Below are positions 53,233-62,295 of a stretch of 64,000 bases of DNA, in pieces; within the stretch, counting starts at the first letter, position 1; every line of letters starts with the position of its first letter. The notes beneath the pieces were generated by a model. It searched no databases, was not told the origin of the DNA, and saw nothing but the letters and a program-made list of their open reading frames with translations. Both the position numbers and the translations under genes were made by a program. This DNA is from Deinococcus sp. LM3 (GTDB taxonomy: Bacteria; Deinococcota; Deinococci; Deinococcales; Deinococcaceae), in the NCBI RefSeq assembly GCF_002017875.1, contig NZ_MUFV01000001.1, forward strand, positions 2,630,501 to 2,694,500. Reading direction: 5' to 3'.

Positions 53233-53765
53233 TCCTCCGGCTCCTCCAGTTTCTCCAGGAACTCGTCGTACAGGTACGCGATCTGATCCGAGAAGCCGTA
53301 CCCGAACGCGCCAGCGTTCGACACCAGCCGTTCCAGCCGCTTGAAGGGAATGTCCTTGTGGTCGAGGGTCGCCGCGCGTTTCAGGGCCGCCTCGAAGACG
53401 CCCTCCATGCTGGCGTAGTTGTTCTCCGGCCAGTCGCCGTACGCGTGCAGGCACAGCACGCCCGCCTCCACGTAGCGCAGTTCCGCGTCGAGCGCGTCGG
53501 CGGGTGCAGCGACCTTCAGGTACGCGCTCAGGGCCTTCTTCGCCCCGCCGACCTTCATGGTCGGAAGGCGACCAGACGTGCGGAACGCCTTTTCCAGTTC
53601 GGTTTCCAGTCGGTCCAGCAGGCCGCTGTGGTCGCCCTCCAGCAGCGCGGCCAGCTGGCGTTTGTTGTCGGCACTGGCGCGGTACAGGGCTACGAGGACC
53701 TCGCGGAGTTCCGGGGCGTCCATATCATCGAGCGTCTGGCGAAGTTGCGTGAGGGTCAGGGCCAT
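53229..53765 (-). CDS. DUF6155-family protein
   Basis: The 178-residue soluble, helical protein appears to match DUF6155 by its opening (LTLTQLRQTLDDMDAPELREVL), the MKVGGAKKALSAYLKVAAP centre and the AYGDWPENNYASMEGVFEAALKRA segment. Function unknown. ATG 53765 is 6 nt after TACACT (leaderless). The stop lies inside the end of repeat copy C, so the last codon borders the repeat. Confidence 0.7.
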   Translation of the reverse strand: MALTLTQLRQTLDDMDAPELREVLVALYRASADNKRQLAALLEGDHSGLLDRLETELEKAFRTSGRLPTMKVGGAKKALSAYLKVAAPADALDAELRYVEAGVLCLHAYGDWPENNYASMEGVFEAALKRAATLDHKDIPFKRLERLVSNAGAFGYGFSDQIAYLYDEFLEKLEEPED

Positions 53766-53930
53766 GCCGTCAGTGTAAATAGGTTGTGGGAGTGAATTGC
53801 ATCATATTGCCATTCCCTAGTGGGTGGCTTCAACAGCAAATCGCAACCTCTCTGTGCTCAAAAGCGAACGTGTTGTCAAGTGGCGATCCCTCAGGTGCTG
53901 CCAAATGCACTCCATCTTATGCCGGTTATC

Positions 53931-54335
53931 TTATTGACCGCCTATATACCAAACTTCGCCTTCGGTCATGTATCTCAATTCAGGCTCTTTCTTATCTGGA
54001 AATATCAGTTTAAACATTGCCATATATGATGACACTCTTCCGTCATCTGGGTATGTGTCAACCGTAGTGGATTGTATATCTTTAATATAAACACGGAATC
54101 CATCATTTGGCAATTCATTTGCGTGTTTTCTGAAGAATAGGGCGATCCCCGCCATGGCATCCGATATTAAAGCGCGGACCGGGACACGATCTACTAAATC
54201 AATATCACACAGAACTGAATTCGATCCAGACAACCTGTCTAATTCAATGGATATAATACAAAAATGCAATCTGCCTCTGTGAACTTTGCAAAGTTCGTAT
54301 ACAGAACTATCCGTCATTGATGCTATGTGATCCAT
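53931..54335 (-). CDS. Orphan protein in AT-rich patch
   Basis: The 134-residue protein is encoded in DNA clearly less GC-rich than the rest of the window, which suggests lateral acquisition. No family is recognised. Its acidic, beta-rich look (RLHFCIISIELDRL, FRVYIKDIQSTTVDTY) is compatible with an immunity or accessory protein, but nothing nearby confirms this. A TATAT-rich -10-like sequence lies about 5-6 nt before ATG 54335. Coding status is moderately uncertain. Confidence 0.5.
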   Translation of the reverse strand: MDHIASMTDSSVYELCKVHRGRLHFCIISIELDRLSGSNSVLCDIDLVDRVPVRALISDAMAGIALFFRKHANELPNDGFRVYIKDIQSTTVDTYPDDGRVSSYMAMFKLIFPDKKEPELRYMTEGEVWYIGGQ

Positions 54336-54570
54336 ACCGCATATATATCATGGAAAATTTGTTTTTTCAACAGACAGATAAGCCTATATTTGGCGATCGA
54401 CTTGTATATCTGTGCTGATTTTGCATGATTGAGTAGGTACTCGCTGTGGATTCGTCCGTTGCTTTCTCGGTAAATCCTCCTAGAATGGCTTTACGACCTC
54501 GTTGCTTCACGGTTATGACGCGATCCATACTGGCGGACTACTTAACGGCTGGCGGGTGCGACAATCAGTC
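54336..54570. other. AT-rich intergenic region
   Basis: 235 bp with low GC (TATATATCATGG, TTTTTTC). It contains no convincing gene. It holds divergent control regions: the orphan gene promoter on minus and a GACAAT hexamer 5 nt before the esterase start on plus. Confidence 0.4.
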
Positions 54571-55590
54571 ATGAAATCCGGAAGACTGTTGGGGGTGGGG
54601 GCGGCGCTGGTGCTGGGCGCGTGGGTCCTCTCGACCAGACGCGCCGCCTCGTATGCCCGGCTGCATCCGGAGTTGCGCTCTCCGTTCGTGCGCTTCCGCT
54701 CGCCGCCGTTCTCGCCGGGCGTCGTGGCGGTTATGGGGGCGATGCAGGCCCGCGCGAAGGCTCCCGCGCTGCCGGACGGGGTGGAGGTCGAGGAGCGGCG
54801 TATTCCCGGCCCGCCCGGTGCGCCGGATGTGATGGTGTTCGTGTACCGGCCCCCCAACCTATCGGCGAATGCGGCGGCGATCCTGAACATTCACGGGGGC
54901 GGGTACGTGACCGGGTCGGCCGCCTCGTACCATCCGCAGAGTGCGGCGTACGCACGGGAATTGGGCGTGGTGGTCGTGGGTGTCGAGTACCGCCTCGCGC
55001 CGGGCACGCCGTTCCCCGGCCCATTGGAGGACTGCTACGCGGCGCTGACGTGGATGGCGCGGGAAGCAGAGGCGCTGGGGATCGACCCGGCTCGTATCGC
55101 GCTGGTCGGAGACAGTGCCGGGGGCGGACTGGCCGCCGCGCTGGCGCAACTCGCGCACGACCGGGGCGAGGTCAGGCCCGCCTTTCAGCTGCTGTACTAC
55201 CCCATGCTGGACGACCGCACGGCCCTGGCGAACACTCACGACGAGCGCGGGGAGTTCATCTGGCGGCCCGCGTCGAACGTGCTGGGCTGGACGTCGTACC
55301 TGGGCTGTCCGCCCCGCCTGGACAGTGCCCCCGAGTACGCCGCGCCCGCCCGCCGCGAGAGCCTGGAAGGCCTGCCGCCCGCGTGGATCGGCGTGGGCAC
55401 CCTCGACCTGTTCTGCCCGGAAGACCGCGAGTACGCCCGGCGACTCCAGCAGGACGGAGTGCCGTGCGAGTACGTGGAGGTGCCCGGCGCGTACCACGCC
55501 TTCGAACGCTTCGCGCCGGACTCGGCGGTGGCCCGCACCTTCACGGCCTCCGCCCTGAACGCGCTGCGGCGGGGGCTGGAGCTGACGTGA
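54571..55590 (+). CDS. Alpha/beta hydrolase, HSL/lipase-esterase type
   Basis: The 339-residue protein has a hydrophobic N-terminus (about 5-22, LLGVGAALVLGAWVLS) that could be a signal anchor. An HSL-family hydrolase follows, with oxyanion HGGGYV (about 110), nucleophile GDSAGG (Ser near 180), and the acid and His near GVGTLDLFCPED and GAYHAFERF. It likely acts on ester bonds of short acyl substrates. Downstream is a 34-codon gene. ATG 54571 is preceded by GACAAT 5 nt upstream. Confidence 0.82.
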   Translation: MKSGRLLGVGAALVLGAWVLSTRRAASYARLHPELRSPFVRFRSPPFSPGVVAVMGAMQARAKAPALPDGVEVEERRIPGPPGAPDVMVFVYRPPNLSANAAAILNIHGGGYVTGSAASYHPQSAAYARELGVVVVGVEYRLAPGTPFPGPLEDCYAALTWMAREAEALGIDPARIALVGDSAGGGLAAALAQLAHDRGEVRPAFQLLYYPMLDDRTALANTHDERGEFIWRPASNVLGWTSYLGCPPRLDSAPEYAAPARRESLEGLPPAWIGVGTLDLFCPEDREYARRLQQDGVPCEYVEVPGAYHAFERFAPDSAVARTFTASALNALRRGLELT

Positions 55591-55759
55591 CGGTCCTGCT
55601 GCCAGACACTTGTCAGAGTCTGTCAGATGCGGGGCGCCCGCGCCTGTTCGCCGGGGGCGGGACGTTTGTCTGGAGTGCGTGCTGCACGGCGCGGCGGGTG
55701 TGAGTCCGGGGTGTGAACTCTTCGTAAGCTTCGTGCCATCTCTGTCAGGCTCTGGTCAT

Positions 55760-55765
55760 TACACT
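55760..55765 (+). promoter_or_regulatory. -10 box of 34-codon gene (leaderless)
   Basis: TACACT followed by 7 nt and ATG 55773, the same arrangement as several annotated genes. Confidence 0.55.
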
Positions 55766-55772
55766 GGGAGGC

Positions 55773-55877
55773 ATGAAGGGCCTGCGAGAATTTGTTGACT
55801 GGCTCCGCGAGGTGCTGAAAGGCAGCCCGCAACCGCAGCCGGTGCCGATCCCCGTGCGCGTGCGTGATCGCCGCTAG
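55773..55877 (+). CDS. Small 34-residue amphipathic, proline/arginine-rich protein
   Basis: Short frame of 35 codons including the stop: a first amphipathic half (KGLREFVDWLREVLKG), then a QPQPVPIPVRVRDRR tail. It has a leaderless -10 at exact spacing and a strong terminator 41 nt after the stop. No other annotated gene lies between 55590 and 56130. This combination argues for a real small gene. Function unknown; membrane or RNA contact is possible. Confidence 0.6.
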   Translation: MKGLREFVDWLREVLKGSPQPQPVPIPVRVRDRR

Positions 55878-55917
55878 GGGCCTCCTGTTTCCCGCTCCCT
55901 CCTCACGGACACTTGAC

Positions 55918-55946
55918 CGCTCACCCGCTTCCGGGTGGGCGTTTTT
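55918..55946 (+). terminator. Rho-independent terminator of the small gene
   Basis: The stem CGCTCACCCG/CGGGTGGGCG (one G-U pair, CTTC loop) is followed by TTTTT. Confidence 0.8.
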
Positions 55947-55992
55947 CATGCGTTGGTGGGGTGGGGCAGGGGCAGGTCGGTGTGCGCGGCGC

Positions 55993-56130
55993 TCATCGGA
56001 TTCCGGCTATTTCATCAGCAACCTGCAACGACACCGGGTTGCTGACTCCACGCCCGGAACCCGTGTTGCTCTCACTCGCTCCGCTCGGATTGAATGGCTG
56101 TGCAAGCCATTCAATCGGAGTCCGTATCAG
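55993..56130 (+). repeat. Dispersed structured repeat, copy D
   Basis: A 138-bp element from TCATCGGATTCCGG to CGGAGTCCGTATCAG. Hairpin 1 is CAACCTGC/CCGGGTTG (56019-56041, loop AACGACA, one mismatch and one G-U). Hairpin 2 is a perfect 12-bp GATTGAATGGCT/AGCCATTCAATC (56088-56116). The right end lies 4 nt before the -10 of rel, so it contributes to that promoter region. Confidence 0.85.
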
Positions 56131-56134
56131 GCGC

Positions 56135-56140
56135 TATTCT
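56135..56140 (+). promoter_or_regulatory. -10 box of rel (leaderless)
   Basis: TATTCT followed by 7 nt and GTG 56148. The repeat copy D ends 4 nt upstream. Confidence 0.5.
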
Positions 56141-56147
56141 GCGGGGC

Positions 56148-58433
<2,286 letters not shown>

Positions 58434-58465
58434 CCCGCGCGGGCCTGCGCGCTAGACTGACGCGG

Positions 58466-58516
58466 ATGCCATTCAACGTACCGAGGGCCGCCCCGCCGGA
58501 GGGCCTGTGCCGCTGA
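58466..58516 (+). CDS. Leaderless upstream ORF, 16 residues
   Basis: ATG 58466 is preceded at exactly 7 nt by TAGACT (58453-58458). The frame ends with TGA 58514-58516 and overlaps the GTG start (58507) of the next gene in another frame. A GGAGG in the overlap region is the internal Shine-Dalgarno. It could be a leader peptide or a coupling device. Coding evidence is only arrangement, not homology. Confidence 0.4.
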   Translation: MPFNVPRAAPPEGLCR

Positions 58517-59475
58517 CGCTGCTGCCCGACCTGGGCGACCTGCTGCGCCTGCACCCGCAGTTCAACGCCGGCACGCTGGTCGAGGCGCTGCGGCACCTGG
58601 GCGCGCCGGGCGTCCTGTGGGCCAGCAGCCCCGACCCGGACCACCCGCTGCGGGACGCGCTGCCCGCCGCGCGCCTGAGCGTCACGGACCTGCCGCTCGC
58701 CGACTGGGCCTGGGCGGACGCCGAGTACGAGCAGCTGACGGGATTCCTGAACCAGTTCCCGCAGGGCCGCGAGCGACTGCGCGCCGCTGGCCGCGCCGGG
58801 GCGGCCCTGGCTGAACTCGTGACGGCCCCGTTGACCCTGAGCGGCGCGCTCGACCCGGCATTCATGGCGCGGGTGCAGGAGCAGACGCTGGCCGTGCAGG
58901 CCGCGCTGGATGAGGGGCCGGGCACCCGCTGGCGGGAGCGCCGCCTGAACGAACTCGCCGCGCAACTGGAAGGGCAGGGGGGCGTGCTGCTCGCGCCGCT
59001 CGACGACCTCCCGGACCTCCTGACCCGCCTGAGCGGCGCGCAACTGCCGGACCTGACCGCCTTCCAGCCGGGCGAGACCAGCCGCCTGCGCGCCCTGGCC
59101 GACCGGGCGTGGCAGCTGAACGAGACCGACGACCTGAACGGCCTGCTCGCCGCACTGCACCGCGAGGCGGGCGACCGGGTCACGCCCCGCGCGGAACTGG
59201 ACGCCGCCGCCGCCGGCATTCACCTCGCCGTGGGCGACCTGCCCGGCGCCCGCGCGCTGCTGGAACAGGCCGCGCACGCCCTGACCGACGACCTGCCGCG
59301 CAGCCTGCCGGGACTGGTCCTGGCGCGACTGGGGCAGGTCCGCGACGCGCTGGGCGACCGTGAACTGGCGCAGCGCACCTACCGCGCCGTGCTGGCCCTG
59401 AACCACGCGCCGCAGGTGGCCCGCGACGCCGCGACCGCCGGCCTGAACGAAGCGTTCCGGCTCGAACTGACCTGA
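58507..59475 (+). CDS. TPR-like hypothetical protein
   Basis: The 322-residue protein is helical and Leu/Ala-rich. The C-terminal part (about 210-315) resembles TPR-type helix pairs (AGIHLAVGDLPGARALLEQAAHA...). No enzyme motif is seen. GTG 58507 has GGAGG about 5 nt upstream and is overlapped by a leaderless 16-residue upstream ORF. It follows rel by 73 nt but may have its own start site. Function unknown. Confidence 0.6.
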   Translation: MPLTLLPDLGDLLRLHPQFNAGTLVEALRHLGAPGVLWASSPDPDHPLRDALPAARLSVTDLPLADWAWADAEYEQLTGFLNQFPQGRERLRAAGRAGAALAELVTAPLTLSGALDPAFMARVQEQTLAVQAALDEGPGTRWRERRLNELAAQLEGQGGVLLAPLDDLPDLLTRLSGAQLPDLTAFQPGETSRLRALADRAWQLNETDDLNGLLAALHREAGDRVTPRAELDAAAAGIHLAVGDLPGARALLEQAAHALTDDLPRSLPGLVLARLGQVRDALGDRELAQRTYRAVLALNHAPQVARDAATAGLNEAFRLELT

Positions 59476-59506
59476 CCGGCTGAACTGTTCCTCGGCGCGC
59501 CTGTCC

Positions 59507-60250
59507 TCAGCGGACCCGTTCCAGCCAGTGGGCGCGCACGTCCAGTCGTTCGGCGTGCAGGGCGTGCGGCTCGCCGGTCAGGGTCACGCCGAGCGGGTCG
59601 GCCAGGGTGTTCACCCGCACCTGCGCCAGGGCGCGGCGCAGCGGCCACGCGCGGTGCTCGATCCGGCCCCGGTACACCCGCCCGGCCCGGTCGGCCGAGA
59701 ACAGGTTCAGCCGGTCGGTCAGCCACGCCTCCAGAGAATCGGCGGGGACGGTCAGCGGCTCCCCGGTCGGGCGGTACGCCCCGGCGAAGCGGCCCCCGCC
59801 CGGCGTGCCCGGCGCGAGCAGTTCGCTGGCGTACCGGGTCACGCCTCCCTGGCGGTCCACCCACATGCGGCTGTGCCGGTACGGCAGGTGGAAGAAGGTG
59901 CGGGCCAGCGCCGCCGCGAGTGGCTGCGTCACGTCCAGGCTGTAGAACCACACGCCGGGCTCGCCGTTCACGGTCACGTAGGTCCGCAGGTTCAGTTCCG
60001 GGAAGGCGCTCAGGCCCGGCACGTCCGGCACGTGCAGCGGCGCGACGCCGTCCATCCGGAACGGCACCACCCCCAGGTACGCCTGACCGGCGCGGGTGTC
60101 CAGCTGCACTCCGCGCGGCAGCGTGCGTTGCAGCGCCTGCGCCGGGACGGCCCAGTGCAGGAAGCACAGGTCATGCCACTCCATCCGCAGGACGGGCGGA
60201 CGGCCGGCAGCTGGGGGTGTCACGGCAGGGCGGCGGGGCCAGGGGTCCAT
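59507..60250 (-). CDS. DUF2071 (YqjF-like) protein
   Basis: 247 residues. The opening MEWHDLCFLHWAVPAQALQRTLPRGVQLDT and YLGVVPFRMDG match DUF2071 proteins, as do FPELNLRTYV and GVWFYSLD. Its length is normal and no membrane segment is seen. Function unknown. ATG 60250; no strong -10 was recognised. Confidence 0.78.
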   Translation of the reverse strand: MDPWPRRPAVTPPAAGRPPVLRMEWHDLCFLHWAVPAQALQRTLPRGVQLDTRAGQAYLGVVPFRMDGVAPLHVPDVPGLSAFPELNLRTYVTVNGEPGVWFYSLDVTQPLAAALARTFFHLPYRHSRMWVDRQGGVTRYASELLAPGTPGGGRFAGAYRPTGEPLTVPADSLEAWLTDRLNLFSADRAGRVYRGRIEHRAWPLRRALAQVRVNTLADPLGVTLTGEPHALHAERLDVRAHWLERVR

Positions 60251-60546
60251 ACGCTCAGCAGACCACGTTCCGGGCCGTTCCCGTGTCCCGCTGCCGGGAC
60301 AGGGGAGCCTTCATGTGAGTTCCGGCAACCCTGACCCAATGCCGGGTGAACCTGCTCTTGGGACGGCTGTCATGTCCGGCCCGGCCGCAGCCCGTAGGCT
60401 GCTGATCGTTGCACTTCCCTCCGGCCGGGCGGCCGATTCTTCCGTCTTCCAGGTCCGGCCGGCGGTTCTTCTCCACCCTTCTCCTCTGCAGTATTCACGG
60501 CCCCCCTTTCCTACTTCGCCCCACCGACTTCCCAGGAGGCACCACC
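60251..60546. other. Intergenic region
   Basis: About 296 bp between divergent DUF2071 and PA2169 genes. It shows no gene or repeat; the last part has GGAGG for the PA2169 start. Confidence 0.4.
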
Positions 60547-61005
60547 ATGACCATGAACAACGAAACCGTTCTCGATAAACTCCAGTACCTGCTCGGCACG
60601 CTGCGCGACGGCGAGAAGGGCTTTGCCGACGCCGCCGAGCACGCCACTGACCCCCAGCTCAAGACGCTGTTCACGGAACGCAGCGCCCAGCGCACCCGCC
60701 TCGCGGCTGAGGTCGAGGCGCACATTGCCCGTCTGGGCGACAAACCCCGCGAGGGCGGCAGCGTCGGCGCGGCCCTGCACCGCACCTGGCTGAACGTCCG
60801 CGACGCCCTGACCGGCCGTGACGACTACCAGGTGGTCGCCGAGGCCGAGCGCGGCGAGGACGTCGCCGTCGAGAACTACCAGGACGTGCTGAAGGAAGCC
60901 GACCTGCCCGCCGATATCCGCACCTTCGTGGAAGGGCAGTTCGCGCAGGTGAAGGCCAGCCACGACCAGATCCGTGACATGAAGCACGGCATGCAGGCCA
61001 GCTGA
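60547..61005 (+). CDS. PA2169/DUF2383-family four-helix protein
   Basis: The 152-residue ferritin-like four-helix protein has the DUF2383 start (VLDKLQYLLGTLRDGEKGFADAAEHA) and SVGAALHRTWLNVRDALTGRDD. The cellular role is poorly known; stress- or desiccation-related expression has been suggested for members. ATG 60547 is preceded by AGGAGG. The IS element sits 17 bp after its stop codon and does not interrupt it. Confidence 0.85.
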   Translation: MTMNNETVLDKLQYLLGTLRDGEKGFADAAEHATDPQLKTLFTERSAQRTRLAAEVEAHIARLGDKPREGGSVGAALHRTWLNVRDALTGRDDYQVVAEAERGEDVAVENYQDVLKEADLPADIRTFVEGQFAQVKASHDQIRDMKHGMQAS

Positions 61006-61016
61006 ACATATAGGTT

Positions 61017-61022
61017 GTTGAC
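61017..61022. repeat. Target-site duplication of IS (left)
   Basis: GTTGAC adjoins the IS left end and recurs at 62226-62231, so insertion duplicated 6 bp. Confidence 0.85.
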
Positions 61023-62225
61023 TGACATCTTTCAGTTTTAAGCTGCATGCTGGCGAGTGCCGTCCCAGACGGCTAAAATCCGCTCCATTTCTCTTTCCAG
61101 CTCAAAAAGCCGCACCCAGCCGACAAATTTCATCCTGACCTGACCAGCCAGTGCACCCCAGTCGGGCCAAGAGGTCTCCTCTTGGCCCGACGCTGTTTGG
61201 TCAAGGTGCTCAACATGGCAGAGGAAGAAGCAGGCCACACTCAGGCACAGATAGCGTAAGACGCCCAGTTTGGTCTTCTGCCCGAATTTGCCGAAGGCAA
61301 ATCGGCTCTTGAGTGTTTTGAACAGCGCTTCAATCTTCCAGCGACGTCGACCGGTCTGCCGGGCCGTCTGAGGCGTCCGTTGCCTGGAGGACACGATGAA
61401 CCGCTGTTCCCGCTTCTCTCCTTTCTTGGCGGGCAACCAGACCCAGTACAGCCACAACTGGAGGTCAGGCAGGCCAGCAAGCGTGACTGGGCACTGTTGG
61501 CGGGTGATGTCTTTCAGACGTTGCCCTTCTATGGTCCTGCGATCCGCTCGCATGCCAATGGTGAAGTCCAGGCCCAGGTTCCGAACACCGTGCATGAAGG
61601 CCTGGCTGCTGAACCCTGCATCTGCAAGCAGATGCACGTGTTTGGTGCGTGTGCGCACCTCGGATGGGAGCTGCCGGACGAGCCGGAGCGCCAAGTCCGT
61701 CGGTGAAGGCGAGCCTTTCCCGCGCCAGATCTTGAAGCCCCAGGGGAGGCGAAGGTCACCACAGCAGATGTAGAGCATGACGACATGGAGGCCACGAACA
61801 CTGTTCAGGGTGTGGATCCAGCCATCCAGTTCAGCGAACGCGCCGTCCTTTGAGATGGAGGTCGTGTCAACGATGATCTCGACGAGCGGTGGACGCCCCC
61901 GGCGTCCACCGAGGTTGTCCTGGAAGGTTCGCAGGGCATGCTGGCGGATGGTTCGAATGAGGGTACGCAACGACCAGTTCTGGTAGTTGAGGAACCGGCT
62001 GATGGCGCCCGGGGACTTGGCGGTGGACGCATGGAAGCGGGATATCCCAAGGGCTTCAAGGAAGCAGCTGAGCACTACCTGCATGTTGTCTCGATGCTGC
62101 TTTCGGGGGCAGGCAGTCAACATGTCAGAATAAAGCTGTCCAGCACGGTTGATCTTCTGTTTCACACCCTCATTCTGAGGTCAGAAGCCGTGCTGGACGT
62201 CCTTTTCTAAAACTGAAAGATGTCA
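61023..62225 (-). mobile_element. Complete insertion sequence, 1203 bp, IS4-like
   Basis: Perfect 18-bp inverted ends TGACATCTTTCAGTTTTA (61023-61040 and reversed at 62208-62225) flank one transposase gene. The GTTGAC duplicates at 61017 and 62226 show direct insertion. The insertion lies between the PA2169 stop and the next gene, in intergenic DNA. A structurally intact element, likely active or recently active. Confidence 0.95.
61038..62165 (-). CDS. DDE transposase of IS
   Basis: The 375-residue DDE transposase has acidic catalytic residues in IIVDTTSIS (about 97-105), LLADAGFSS (about 183-191) and the Y-x2-R-like/E region GRRRWKIEALFKTLK (about 270-285), an IS4-type arrangement. Start GTG 62165 with GAGGG upstream; the stop TAA overlaps the left inverted repeat. 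A single full-length frame, so the element is probably functional. Confidence 0.93.
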   Translation of the reverse strand: MKQKINRAGQLYSDMLTACPRKQHRDNMQVVLSCFLEALGISRFHASTAKSPGAISRFLNYQNWSLRTLIRTIRQHALRTFQDNLGGRRGRPPLVEIIVDTTSISKDGAFAELDGWIHTLNSVRGLHVVMLYICCGDLRLPWGFKIWRGKGSPSPTDLALRLVRQLPSEVRTRTKHVHLLADAGFSSQAFMHGVRNLGLDFTIGMRADRRTIEGQRLKDITRQQCPVTLAGLPDLQLWLYWVWLPAKKGEKREQRFIVSSRQRTPQTARQTGRRRWKIEALFKTLKSRFAFGKFGQKTKLGVLRYLCLSVACFFLCHVEHLDQTASGQEETSWPDWGALAGQVRMKFVGWVRLFELEREMERILAVWDGTRQHAA

Positions 62226-62231
62226 GTTGAC
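62226..62231. repeat. Target-site duplication of IS (right)
   Basis: GTTGAC, the match of 61017-61022. Confidence 0.85.
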
Positions 62232-62249
62232 CGTATCTCATAGCTGAAC

Positions 62250-62280
62250 AGCGCCCCCACCCGTAACAGGTGGGGGCGCT
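62250..62280. terminator. Hairpin after the HAMP-protein gene
   Basis: A perfect 12-bp stem AGCGCCCCCACC/GGTGGGGGCGCT with a 7-nt loop lies next to the stop of the HAMP-protein gene. It has no T-run. Confidence 0.5.
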
Positions 62281-62295
62281 GCTGGCGGTACCGGT

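Noticed and set aside
53786..54029. Two overlapping plus-strand frames (about 70 residues) in the AT-rich patch
   Set aside because: They have no start signal or recognisable sequence and lie in two different frames of the same DNA; one would overlap the more plausible minus-strand orphan.
62242..62250. The 9-bp AGCTGAACA direct repeat on both sides of the IS (61000 and 62242)
   Set aside because: It lies beyond the 6-bp target duplication and its distance from the two ends differs, so it is probably chance or an older duplication.
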